NCBI GenBank assembly: GCA_021806765.1
Contig: JAJZQR010000162.1
Coordinates: 1 to 11,901, forward strand
From: Chloroflexota bacterium
GTDB taxonomy: Bacteria; Chloroflexota; UBA6077
DNA: 11,901 nucleotides
Reading direction: 5' to 3'
Each line of letters begins with the position of its first letter. Positions within the stretch are counted from its first letter, which is position 1. A program made the translations under genes and the position numbers. Below are positions 1 through 7,257 of the stretch, piece by piece. Under the pieces are notes generated by a model. It saw nothing but the letters and a program-made list of their open reading frames with translations. It was not told where the DNA came from and searched no databases.

Positions 1-428
1 GCCGCCGCTTCGGCCGGTACAACCTGACCTATCTGGACCCCGACCAGCCTGCCGAGGTGGACTCGGTGGTGGGGGCCTTCATGATGGTCCGGAGCGAGGC
101 GGCCCTGCAGGTGGGCTTCCTGGACGACTCTTTCTTCATGTACGGCGAGGACCTGGATTGGGCATACCGGATCAAGACGAAAGGGTGGAAAACCCTCTAC
201 AACCCGGCAGTGGTGGTGCTGCACCTCAAGGGAGCCAGCAGCCGGCGGCATCCCCGGAAGACCATCGTGGAGTTCTACCGGGCGATGCACCTCTTCTACA
301 AGAAGCACTACGCGGCGGGCACCAACGTTCTCCTGGGGTTCCTGATAGTCGCGGCCATCTGGGCGAAGTGCGCCTTCTCCCTGGCCGTGAACTACTTGCG
401 GCCGCCGGAAGCGAGGAAGGTCTCCTGA
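1..428 (+). CDS. Glycosyltransferase family 2, C-terminal part (5' end outside window)
   Basis: The reading frame is open from base 3 to the TGA at 426-428, giving about 141 residues. No start codon is credible inside the window because homologous sequence continues upstream of the first GTG at 57. The stretch VDSVVGAFMMVR, followed by FFMYGEDLDWAYR, is typical of GT-A fold family 2 enzymes of the rhamnosyltransferase-like group; the ED-x-D-W segment supplies the late catalytic/acceptor-side acidic residues. A basic segment (SSRRHPRKT) follows, and then a hydrophobic stretch near the C-terminus (GTNVLLGFLIVAAIWAKCAF) that may anchor the protein to the membrane. The gene overlaps the start of the next gene by one base (TGATG), so the two are probably translated together as part of a polysaccharide assembly operon. 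Donor and acceptor sugars cannot be read from the sequence. Confidence 0.88.
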   Translation, partial: RRFGRYNLTYLDPDQPAEVDSVVGAFMMVRSEAALQVGFLDDSFFMYGEDLDWAYRIKTKGWKTLYNPAVVVLHLKGASSRRHPRKTIVEFYRAMHLFYKKHYAAGTNVLLGFLIVAAIWAKCAFSLAVNYLRPPEARKVS

Positions 429-1828
429 TGAAACGGCTCTTCGAGGCGATCTTCAGTCTCTTCCTCCTGCTCACCGACATCCTGCTGCTGGTCGGCTCCT
501 TCGCCATGGCCTACCGGCTGAGGCTGGAGGTGGAGCCCCGGGCCATCATCACCATGCCCCCGCTCCACGCCTACCAGGGGTTGGCGTTGTTGGTGGTGCT
601 GGGGGTAATCGCGGCACTCTTCGTCGGACGGCTGTACAGCCCCCAGAGAGGGGTCTCCCGCATCGACCTCCTCTACTCGGTCCTTCTCTTCACTATCGCT
701 GGGACCCTCCTGGCCCTGGGGGTGAGCGCCATACTCTTCAAGGGGATCGACTACCCCCGCTGGGTCCTGCTCTACTTCGTCGGGATATCCGTGCTGCTGC
801 TGTGGGTCTCACGGCTGATGTTGAACGGTCTGGTTTCCATCCTGCGCAGCCTGGGGATCAACCAGGAGCGGCTGCTGCTCGTAGGGGCAGACGAGCCGGG
901 CCAGATCATCTACGATCGGATCGCCCACTGGCCGGGGCTGGGCTACACGGTGGTGGGTTTCCTGGAGGACGACCCCACGGTGATCCCGCCGGGGGACCTG
1001 CCGGTGCTGGGGCCCACCTCCTGCCTGGCCCAGGTGGTGAGCGAGTACCGCATCGACGAGGTGGTCTTCGCCTCGCCCTCCCTATCCCATAAGCAGATCC
1101 TCCAACTGGTGCACGCCTGCGGGAAGCTGCGCATCAACGTGAAGGTGTTCCCGGACGTCTTCCAGATCATGTCCAGCGAGGTCGCCGTGGCCGAGTTGGG
1201 CGGCCTGCCCCTGCTGCGGATTCGGGACGTGTCGCTCCGATGGTGGCACCAGGCCATCAAACGAACCATGGATCTCACCATCAGCGCCGCCAGCCTGGTG
1301 CTACTCTCCCCCATCCTGATGCTGGCCGCCCTGGCCATCAAGCTGACCTCCCCCAACGGTCCGGTCTTCTTCAGCCAGGTGCGGGTAGGCCTGGACGGCA
1401 AGCCCTTCGAACTGGTGAAATTCCGCTCCATGGTGCCCGACGCCGAGAAGGAGTCGGGTCCCATCTGGGCCCAACCCGGCGACCAGCGCACCACCCGTCT
1501 GGGAAGGATCATGCGGCGCTACTCCTTCGACGAACTCCCCCAACTGATCAACGTCCTGGTGGGCGAGATGAGCCTGGTGGGCCCACGGCCGGAGCGACCC
1601 TACTTCGTGGAGCAGTTCAGCCAGGTCATTCCCCGCTATGCCGAGCGCCACAACGAGAAGGCGGGGATGACCGGGTGGGCCCAGGTGAACGGTCTGCGGG
1701 GCAACACGTCCATCGAGGAGCGGACCAAGTACGACCTCTACTACGTGGAGAACTGGTCGCCCTTCTTCGACATCAAGATCCTGCTACGCACCATCTTCAC
1801 CGTCTTCAAGGGCGGCAACGCCTACTGA
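428..1828 (+). CDS. Polyprenyl-phosphate sugar-1-phosphate transferase (WcaJ/WbaP-like initiating enzyme)
   Basis: This 466-residue integral membrane protein probably moves a sugar-1-phosphate from a nucleotide sugar to undecaprenyl phosphate, the first membrane step of exopolysaccharide or capsule assembly. Four hydrophobic segments fill roughly residues 5-130. A Rossmann-like CoA_binding_3 region follows (RLLLVGADEPG through the PVLG segment), and the bacterial sugar transferase domain occupies about residues 270-466. Visible hallmarks are KRTMDLTIS before the membrane-dipping helix, VKFRSM, the catalytic Asp-Glu pair in YSFDELPQ (D368, E369), VGPRPERP (residues 384-391) and GMTGWAQVNG. The ATG at 428 is preferred over upstream in-frame starts: it has AGGAAGG 7 bases ahead, touches the previous stop, and begins directly with the first membrane helix. 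The 466-residue length fits the family. The sugar specificity (glucose, galactose or other) is not determinable here. Confidence 0.93.
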   Translation: MKRLFEAIFSLFLLLTDILLLVGSFAMAYRLRLEVEPRAIITMPPLHAYQGLALLVVLGVIAALFVGRLYSPQRGVSRIDLLYSVLLFTIAGTLLALGVSAILFKGIDYPRWVLLYFVGISVLLLWVSRLMLNGLVSILRSLGINQERLLLVGADEPGQIIYDRIAHWPGLGYTVVGFLEDDPTVIPPGDLPVLGPTSCLAQVVSEYRIDEVVFASPSLSHKQILQLVHACGKLRINVKVFPDVFQIMSSEVAVAELGGLPLLRIRDVSLRWWHQAIKRTMDLTISAASLVLLSPILMLAALAIKLTSPNGPVFFSQVRVGLDGKPFELVKFRSMVPDAEKESGPIWAQPGDQRTTRLGRIMRRYSFDELPQLINVLVGEMSLVGPRPERPYFVEQFSQVIPRYAERHNEKAGMTGWAQVNGLRGNTSIEERTKYDLYYVENWSPFFDIKILLRTIFTVFKGGNAY

Positions 1829-1830
1829 TT

Positions 1831-1839
1831 TGGTAGAAT
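1831..1839 (+). promoter_or_regulatory. Possible extended -10 promoter for pth
   Basis: TGGTAGAAT lies 3 bases after the stop of the sugar transferase gene and fits the extended -10 form TGn-TAnAAT. No convincing -35 hexamer sits 16-18 bases upstream, where the sequence is coding and GC-rich. Transcription would begin near 1846 and give pth a leader of about 85 bases holding two hairpins. This is inferred from motif match alone. Confidence 0.4.
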
Positions 1840-1847
1840 ATAGGAGC

Positions 1848-1871
1848 GCCCCCGGCCCAGGGAACGGGGGC
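1848..1871 (+). terminator. First hairpin in the sugar transferase-pth gap
   Basis: GCCCCCG (1848-1854) is perfectly complementary to CGGGGGC (1865-1871), with a 10-base loop. Only TT follows, so it is a weak candidate for an intrinsic terminator of the polysaccharide operon. It could equally be a structured leader element of the pth transcript. Confidence 0.4.
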
Positions 1872-1885
1872 TTCTGCGAGACCGC

Positions 1886-1910
1886 GGGGCTGGTCGCCGT
1901 GACCAGCCCC
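1886..1910 (+). promoter_or_regulatory. Strong hairpin just before the pth ribosome binding site
   Basis: A perfect 10-bp stem joins GGGGCTGGTC (1886-1895) to GACCAGCCCC (1901-1910) around a 5-base loop (GCCGT). It ends 11 bases before the GGAG of pth. No U-run follows (TATGAGTGTTT), so termination would be inefficient. An attenuator, an RNA-stability or an RNA-processing role is possible. The hairpin is seen directly; its role is inference. Confidence 0.45.
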
Positions 1911-1931
1911 TATGAGTGTTTGGAGTGAGAC

Positions 1932-2489
1932 GTGAAGCTCGTGGTGGGACTGGGCAACCCCGGCTCCAGGTACGCCAATACCCGGCACAACGTAGGGTTC
2001 ATGGTTCTGGACCGGCTGGCACGCCGGTGCAATGTCGACATTAATAAGAAACAGTGCAACGCTTTGACCGGCCTGGGAACCATGGCCGGCCATCGGGTGT
2101 GCCTGGCCAAGCCTCAGACCTACATGAACCTGAGCGGCGAGGCGGTATCCTGCCTGGCTCGCTTCTACAAGGTCTCCCCCAAGGACATGCTGGTGATCTA
2201 CGACGATCGGGACCTGCCGGTGGGCAGGATCCGGCTGCGGGAGAAGGGGAGCGCCGGTGGGCACCGGGGGTTGCAGTCCATCATCGGGATGCTGGGAACC
2301 AGCGACATCCCCCGTCTCCGGATCGGCATAGGCCGTCCCGAGGAGATGGAGGCCGTGGACCACGTCCTGGGCAGATTCTCCGCTGAGGAGCGTCCCCTCA
2401 TCGAGGAAGCCCTGGAGCGATCCCTGGAGGCCGTGGAGGTCGCCCTGGCCGAGGGGATGGAAGCCGCCATGAACAAGTTCAACGCGTAG
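1932..2489 (+). CDS. pth: Peptidyl-tRNA hydrolase
   Basis: This 185-residue cytoplasmic enzyme cleaves the ester bond of peptidyl-tRNAs that drop off stalled ribosomes, recycling tRNA. The whole family pattern is present: VVGLGNPGSRYANTRHNVGF at the N-terminus (N9, catalytic H19), KPQTYMNLSG (N66), then YDDRDLPVGRIRLR with the conserved Asp (D91), and GSAGGHRGLQSI. The residue aligned with E. coli Asn114 is Arg (R112), part of a HRGL rather than HNGL motif. Length is normal for the family. The start is a GTG with GGAG 6 bases upstream (GGAGTGAGAC before it), and translation from it begins exactly at the conserved KLVVGLGNPG. The gene stands between a polysaccharide operon and mfd, separated from mfd by about 100 bases of palindromic repeat, so co-transcription with mfd is possible but not shown. 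Confidence 0.97.
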   Translation: MKLVVGLGNPGSRYANTRHNVGFMVLDRLARRCNVDINKKQCNALTGLGTMAGHRVCLAKPQTYMNLSGEAVSCLARFYKVSPKDMLVIYDDRDLPVGRIRLREKGSAGGHRGLQSIIGMLGTSDIPRLRIGIGRPEEMEAVDHVLGRFSAEERPLIEEALERSLEAVEVALAEGMEAAMNKFNA

Positions 2490-2504
2490 GAAGCGGACCT
2501 CTCC

Positions 2505-2562
2505 TCCTCTCCTTCCCGACGCGGGGAGGGGAGGATTCCCCCTTCCCCTGTGGGGAAGGGGG
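2505..2562. repeat. Purine/pyrimidine-rich double palindrome between pth and mfd
   Basis: Two palindromes lie side by side. The first (2505-2535) forms a 13-bp stem including two G-U pairs around the loop GACGC. The second pairs CCCCCTTCCCC (2538-2548) with GGGGAAGGGGG (2552-2562) across a 3-base loop, 11 bp without mismatch. Both units are variants of the same CTCCCCTTCCCC-type sequence. This looks like a dispersed REP-like intergenic repeat. The pair starts 15 bases after the pth stop and ends 27 bases before the mfd start. No T-run follows, so it is not a classical terminator, but as RNA it would be very stable and could limit read-through or protect the pth 3' end. Confidence 0.7.
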
Positions 2563-2589
2563 TCAGGGGGTTAGGTCTCAAGATAGTCA

Positions 2590-5500
2590 ATGGAAACGAT
2601 TCTTCGACTGCATGGTCTGCTCAGTCTGATAGATCGATGGCCCGGGCTTCCGGCCCTGCTGCAGCGGCTGGACCGGAGGGATCCCGTCGCCCTGGCCCTG
2701 GCCGAGGGTGCCAAGCCCTACCTGCTGGCCGTTCTCCAGCAGCGACTAGCCGTACCCATCGTGGTGGTGACGGCCCGTCCCGGTAGGGCTAGAGAACTCC
2801 AGGAGCAGATCGCCCTGTGGTCGGCGGATCCGGATCGGGTGCTGCTGTTCCCCGAGCCGGATGCTCTACCCTACGAACGGATGCCCGCCGACCCTACGGC
2901 CACGGCGGCGAGGATGTCGGCCCTGCGGCAGCTAGCACTCAGCACTCAGCACTCAGCACTCAGAACTCAGAACCCAGAACCCAGAACCGGCCCGGTCGTG
3001 GTTGCCAGCGCACGGGCCACGATGGAGCGGGTGATGTCGCCCGAGGAACTGAGCCGTTCGGTGCAGAGGCTGCGAACCGGGCAGCGACTACCGCTGCAAG
3101 CCACGTTGAAACGATGGGTGGAGATGGGCTACGAACCCGCCGCCGTCGTGGAGGGGCCCGGCAGCTTCAGCCGGCGTGGCGGCATCCTGGACGTGTATCC
3201 GCCGGGCAGCCCGACCCCTTTCCGCATCGAGCTGTTCGGCGACGAGATCGAGTCGATCCGCACCTTCGACCCGGCCACCCAGCGCTCGGTGGATCGGGTG
3301 GAGGGGGTGGAGATCGCTCCTCCCCACGAGGTGCTGCCCCCCGCCGACCAGGAAACCCGGTCGCGGTTGAGGGCCCTGGATCTCTCCCGCTGCTCGCCTG
3401 CCTCTCAGGAGGCGCTATCCAGGGAGTTGGACCTGCTGATGGAGGGACAGGCTTGCCCTTCCCTCGGCTTCTATCGGGGCTTCCTGGGCCACAGCACCCT
3501 CCTGGATTACCTGGCGGAGGGCGGGCTGCTGGTGCTGGACGACCCCACCCAAATCGCCGCGGTGGGGGAGGATCTGTTGGAGCAAGCAACCCACCTCCAG
3601 TGGCAGGCTGCGGAGCGTGGGGAGATCCCCTCCGATCTACCCCCGGCCCTCCACGAGTGGGAGAGCCTGGAGTCCTCGGCCCGTGGAGGCCGATGGGCAC
3701 TCCTCGAGGTTCGGTACGACCCCGAGGCCGCCGAGTTGCCCTTCACGGCCCCGCCCAGCTACGGCGGCAAAGTGCGGCTCGTCCTGGACGAAGCCCTCGC
3801 CCTAGCGTCAGGACTGAGTCCTCAGTCCTCGGAAGGCCGGACCGTCGTCCTGGTCAGCCAGCAGAGCGAGCGGCTGGCCGACCTGCTGGCCGAGGAGAGG
3901 GATCGCTCCATAGCGCCGGAGCAGGCCATTCCGGAGATGCCGGCGCCGGGGCTCCACCTGGTCCAGGGGTCCCTGCGCCACGGCTGGTCCAGCGAGGCGC
4001 TGGGGGTCGTGGTGCTGGGGGATGCCGAGATCTTCGGCTGGACCAAGGCGCACCGGGTGGTGCGCCGCCGAGCGACCCCGCGGGAGGCCTTCCTGAGCGA
4101 TCTGGTGGAGGGGGAACTGGCCGTCCACGTGGAGCACGGTATCGGCCGCTTCCTGGGCCTCCAGAAGATGTCCACCGAGGCGGGCGAGCGGGAGTATCTG
4201 GTGCTGGAGTATGCAGAGGCCGACAAGCTGTACGTTCCGGTGGACCAGGTGGACAGGGTGTCCCGCTACGTCGGCGCGGGCGAGGAGGGGCCCGCCCTCA
4301 GCAGGCTGGGTACCTCCGACTGGGCCCGGGCCAAGGAGCGGGTCAAGAACTCCGTGCGCAACGTGGCCAAAGAATTGCTGGCGATCTACTCGGCCCGCCA
4401 GTCCCAGACGGGCTACGCCTTCCCTCCGGACTCTCCCTGGCAGGGGGAGCTGGAGTCTTCCTTCCCCTACATGGAAACGCCGGATCAGCTTCAGGCGATC
4501 CAGGAGGTGAAGGCCGACATGGAGACGGCCCGACCGATGGACCTGCTGATCTGCGGCGACGTGGGCTACGGCAAGACGGAGGTGGCGCTGCGGGCCGCCT
4601 TCAAGGCGGTGATGGACGGCAAGCAGGTGGCAGTGCTGGTGCCTACCACCGTGCTGGCCCAGCAGCACCACACCACCTTCCGGGAACGATTATCTCCCTT
4701 CCCGGTCAACGTGGAGGTGCTCTCCCGCTTCCGCTCCGAGAAGGAGCAGCGGCAGGTGGTGGAGGGGCTGGGGACGGGCGCCGTGGACATCTGCATCGGA
4801 ACCCACCGGCTGATCCAGAAGGACGTCCATTTCAAGGACCTCGGCCTGGTGATCGTGGACGAGGAGCAGCGGTTCGGGGTGATGCACAAGGAGCGACTGA
4901 AGCAGCTGCGCCAGCAGGTGGACGTGCTGACCCTGAGCGCCACCCCTATCCCCCGGACCCTGCACATGGCGCTGTCCGGGATCCGGGACATGAGCACCAT
5001 GGAAACGCCCCCGGAGGACCGGCTGCCGATCCGCACCTTCGTCGCCGAGTACAGCGACAGCCTGGTGCGGGAGGCTATCCTGAGGGAGATGGACCGAGGC
5101 GGGCAGGTCTACTTCGTCCACAACCGGGTCCACAACATCCGCTGGGTGACGGGACAGATCCAGAAACTGGTGCCGGAGGCCCGCATCGCGGTGGGGCACG
5201 GTCAGATGCCGGAGGAGCAGCTGGAGAGGGTGATGATGGAGTTTGCCGAAGGGCAGCACGACGTCCTGGTGTGCACCACCATCATCGAGTCGGGGCTGGA
5301 CATCCCCAACGTGAACACCATCGTGGTGAACCAGGCAGATCGGTTCGGGCTGGCGCAGCTGTACCAGCTGCGGGGCCGGGTGGGGCGAGGGGCCAACCGA
5401 GCCTACGCCTACTTCCTGTACAACAGGAACAAGCAGCTCACTGAAACGGCTGAGAAGCGGCTGAAGACCATCTTCGAGAACACGGAGCTGGGGTCCGGCT

Positions 5501-6117
5501 TCAGGATCGCCATGAAGGACCTGGAGATCCGAGGCGCCGGCAACCTGCTGGGGGTGGAGCAGCACGGCCAGGTCAACGCCGTGGGGTTCGATCTGTACAC
5601 CAGGCTGCTGGCCGAGGCCGTGGCCGAGCTGCAGGGCAAGGAGGTAACGGCGGTGGAGCCACAGGTGAGCATAGACCTACCGTTGCCTGCACACCTGCCC
5701 GAGGGGTACGTGACCGACGAGTCCGCGCGTCTGAGTCTCTACCAGCGGCTGGCCAGCCTGGCCAAAGAGGAGGAGGTCGGCAGGCTGCTGGAGGAAATGC
5801 TGGATCGCTTCGGCCCCCTGCCGCTGGAGGCCCAGAACCTCTTCTACCTGCTGAACCTCAAGCTGCTGGCATCCCGCATCGGGGTCAAGTCCATCTCCAC
5901 CCTGGAGGGAGAGATCCTGGTGAAGCTGGAGGGCATCCCCCTCACGGTGCGAGGAAGACTGCAGCGCCGCCATGGCCCCCGGGTGAAGGTTCTGCCCAAC
6001 CAGGTCCGGCTCCAGCGCGGACGGGGCGACGGCTGGATGCCGCTGCTCCAGGAGATCCTGGAGGAACTCCGGCAGGAGGCGGGCCGGGTCCCCGTCGCCC
6101 GCGATCTTCAAGCCTAA
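2590..6117 (+). CDS. mfd: Transcription-repair coupling factor
   Basis: This 1175-residue DNA translocase displaces RNA polymerase stalled at lesions and recruits UvrA for nucleotide excision repair. Domains in order are: a UvrB-like N-terminal module with FSRRGGILDVYPPG (about residues 190-205); the RNA polymerase-interacting domain beginning at GELAVHVEHGIGRFLGL (about 508-590); an SF2 motor with Walker A GDVGYGKTE (656-664), DEEQ (757-760), TLSATPIPRTLHM and RGRVGRG (928-934); and a C-terminal TRCF domain from about residue 1026. Length is normal for the family. The ATG at 2590 has no clear Shine-Dalgarno sequence (AAGATAGTCA precedes it) but gives the expected N-terminus. Unusual: residues 116-133 are encoded by a 7-bp tandem repeat, and residues about 407-414 by a short palindrome of similar sequence. 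Both sit between conserved blocks and keep the frame open. The TAA stop overlaps the stop of the convergent kinase gene. Confidence 0.98.
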   Translation: METILRLHGLLSLIDRWPGLPALLQRLDRRDPVALALAEGAKPYLLAVLQQRLAVPIVVVTARPGRARELQEQIALWSADPDRVLLFPEPDALPYERMPADPTATAARMSALRQLALSTQHSALRTQNPEPRTGPVVVASARATMERVMSPEELSRSVQRLRTGQRLPLQATLKRWVEMGYEPAAVVEGPGSFSRRGGILDVYPPGSPTPFRIELFGDEIESIRTFDPATQRSVDRVEGVEIAPPHEVLPPADQETRSRLRALDLSRCSPASQEALSRELDLLMEGQACPSLGFYRGFLGHSTLLDYLAEGGLLVLDDPTQIAAVGEDLLEQATHLQWQAAERGEIPSDLPPALHEWESLESSARGGRWALLEVRYDPEAAELPFTAPPSYGGKVRLVLDEALALASGLSPQSSEGRTVVLVSQQSERLADLLAEERDRSIAPEQAIPEMPAPGLHLVQGSLRHGWSSEALGVVVLGDAEIFGWTKAHRVVRRRATPREAFLSDLVEGELAVHVEHGIGRFLGLQKMSTEAGEREYLVLEYAEADKLYVPVDQVDRVSRYVGAGEEGPALSRLGTSDWARAKERVKNSVRNVAKELLAIYSARQSQTGYAFPPDSPWQGELESSFPYMETPDQLQAIQEVKADMETARPMDLLICGDVGYGKTEVALRAAFKAVMDGKQVAVLVPTTVLAQQHHTTFRERLSPFPVNVEVLSRFRSEKEQRQVVEGLGTGAVDICIGTHRLIQKDVHFKDLGLVIVDEEQRFGVMHKERLKQLRQQVDVLTLSATPIPRTLHMALSGIRDMSTMETPPEDRLPIRTFVAEYSDSLVREAILREMDRGGQVYFVHNRVHNIRWVTGQIQKLVPEARIAVGHGQMPEEQLERVMMEFAEGQHDVLVCTTIIESGLDIPNVNTIVVNQADRFGLAQLYQLRGRVGRGANRAYAYFLYNRNKQLTETAEKRLKTIFENTELGSGFRIAMKDLEIRGAGNLLGVEQHGQVNAVGFDLYTRLLAEAVAELQGKEVTAVEPQVSIDLPLPAHLPEGYVTDESARLSLYQRLASLAKEEEVGRLLEEMLDRFGPLPLEAQNLFYLLNLKLLASRIGVKSISTLEGEILVKLEGIPLTVRGRLQRRHGPRVKVLPNQVRLQRGRGDGWMPLLQEILEELRQEAGRVPVARDLQA
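2936..2988 (+). repeat. Heptanucleotide tandem repeat inside mfd
   Basis: Four exact CACTCAG units (2936-2963) are followed by AACTCAG, two AACCCAG units and a partial AACC, about 7.5 units in all, decaying from left to right. Seven is not a multiple of three, so each 21-bp triplet of units encodes a 7-residue cycle (H-S-A-L-S-T-Q and permutations). No frame on this strand contains a stop. The array encodes residues 116-133 of Mfd, between the LPYER segment and the VVVASARA strand, where a surface loop is expected. Confidence 0.9.
3810..3829. repeat. Short palindrome in mfd resembling a heptad-repeat relic
   Basis: AGGACTGAG (3810-3818) and CTCAGTCCT (3821-3829) form a perfect 9-bp inverted repeat with a 2-base centre. 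Overlapping it are the heptads TCCTCAG and TCCTCGG, close in type to the CACTCAG units near 2940. It encodes a Ser/Gly/Pro-rich loop (SGLSPQSSEGR) just before the strand VVLVSQQSERL. Common origin with the larger array is inferred from sequence similarity only. Confidence 0.5.
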
Positions 6118-7253
6118 CGGGTGACGGGAAGGGCGAAGGAGAAGGTGGAGCCCTGCCCCGGGCCAGGGCTCTCGGCCCAGATCCGGCCGCCCATGGCCTC
6201 CACCAGCGCCCTGGCTATGGTGAGCCCGATGCCGGAGCCACCGGCCGCCCGGCTTCGAGCCCTGTCGGTCCGGTAAAACCGCTCGAACAGATGGGGCAGG
6301 TGCTCCGGAGCCACGCCGATCCCGGTGTCCCGAACGCTGAAGACCACCTCGCCATTTCGATGCTCCACCGAGACTTCTACGTGGCCGCCAGCGGGCGTAT
6401 ACCGGAGAGCATTAGAGAGCAGATTGCCGAGCACCTGCACCGCCCGGTCCTCATCGGCAAGCACCCTGGGGAGCTTGGAGCCCGTGGCTGTGGTAAGGGT
6501 CAGCCCTTTCTCGGCAAACTCGGGGCCGAATCGCGCAAGCACGAGACTCGCCAGGCGATCCGGAGCGACCGGTTTCGGATTGATCGACATCTGTCGCGAC
6601 TCGGCGCGGGAGAGCTCCTGCAGATCCTCGACCAGACGCTGGAGACGACCGGTCTCGCCGAGAAGGAAGGCCCAGGTCTCCTCGGAAGGCTGGACGACGC
6701 CGTCGGCCAGCCCCTCCACGTAACCTTGAAGGTTGGCGATGGGCGTTCGCAGCTCGTGGGCGACATTCCCGATCAGCTCCCGCCGCCGCCGTTCTGCCGA
6801 CTCCAGGGCGTCGGCCATCTCGTTGAAACTCGCCGCCAACTGCCCAAGCTCGTCCGGGTCTCCCGACGCTACCCTCTCGGCGTAGCGTCCGGCGGCGATC
6901 CGCCGGGAGGCCACAGCCATGCCCAGAATCGGCCTCGCGATCCGGCCCGAGACGAAGACGCCCACTACGATTGCCGTAAGCGCCGCCGCGCTCGCGGCCC
7001 AAACGAGCGACGTGGCGACTGCCTCGCGAAAGGCCTCGGCGGTGAGTTCCCGCATAGCCGTGGCCGCTTCGTCGGTCATCACGTGGCCCATCGCCCGCAT
7101 CTTCGGCCCGGTAACCTCCACCATCAACTGGTCGAAAAGGCCGGGGGCAGCCAGCCCCATCGCCACGAGCAGGGTCACCACCCCCACCACGACCACCAGC
7201 AGGTGGGCGGCCACCAGCTTCGAGCGGAGGCTGGTTTGGACTCCACGCGGCAT
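6114..7253 (-). CDS. Sensor histidine kinase (BaeS/CusS-like), possibly metal-responsive
   Basis: This 379-residue membrane kinase would autophosphorylate and pass phosphate to the regulator encoded just upstream. Layout: first membrane helix about 13-36, a short outer loop about 37-82, second helix about 83-103, HAMP about 104-155, H-box NVAHELRTPIANLQG with H166, N-box LGNLLSNALRYTP (N277, N281), G1 box DTGIG (309-313) and G2 box GGSGIGL (338-344). The outer loop has a cluster of soft-metal ligands, KMRAMGHVM (M52, M55, H57, M59) plus M44 and M67. The ATG at 7253 follows the regulator stop by 4 bases, with GGGGGAG ahead, and starts right before the first helix. An open frame upstream to 7472 is only a shadow of the regulator gene. 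The TAG stop overlaps the mfd TAA head-on. Copper sensing is an inference from the loop and neighbours. Confidence 0.93.
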   Translation of the reverse strand: MPRGVQTSLRSKLVAAHLLVVVVGVVTLLVAMGLAAPGLFDQLMVEVTGPKMRAMGHVMTDEAATAMRELTAEAFREAVATSLVWAASAAALTAIVVGVFVSGRIARPILGMAVASRRIAAGRYAERVASGDPDELGQLAASFNEMADALESAERRRRELIGNVAHELRTPIANLQGYVEGLADGVVQPSEETWAFLLGETGRLQRLVEDLQELSRAESRQMSINPKPVAPDRLASLVLARFGPEFAEKGLTLTTATGSKLPRVLADEDRAVQVLGNLLSNALRYTPAGGHVEVSVEHRNGEVVFSVRDTGIGVAPEHLPHLFERFYRTDRARSRAAGGSGIGLTIARALVEAMGGRIWAESPGPGQGSTFSFALPVTR

Positions 7254-7257
7254 GGGC

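Noticed and set aside
158..427. A 90-codon upstream extension of the sugar transferase
   Set aside because: It lies in the shadow of the glycosyltransferase gene, is low-complexity in composition, and the ATG at 428 has a good ribosome binding site directly before the first membrane helix.
1848..1910. Riboswitch or T-box upstream of pth
   Set aside because: Only two simple hairpins are present, without any conserved riboswitch core or T-box sequence.
2936..2988. CRISPR array or sequencing artefact in mfd
   Set aside because: The units are 7 bp without spacers, so it is not CRISPR. Ordered decay of units and a maintained frame argue against a simple assembly error.
2817..5444. An 875-codon open frame in +3 inside mfd
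   Set aside because: It is a GC-rich shadow frame. Its translation is Gly/Arg/Pro-rich with no domain, while the overlapping frame encodes complete Mfd motifs.
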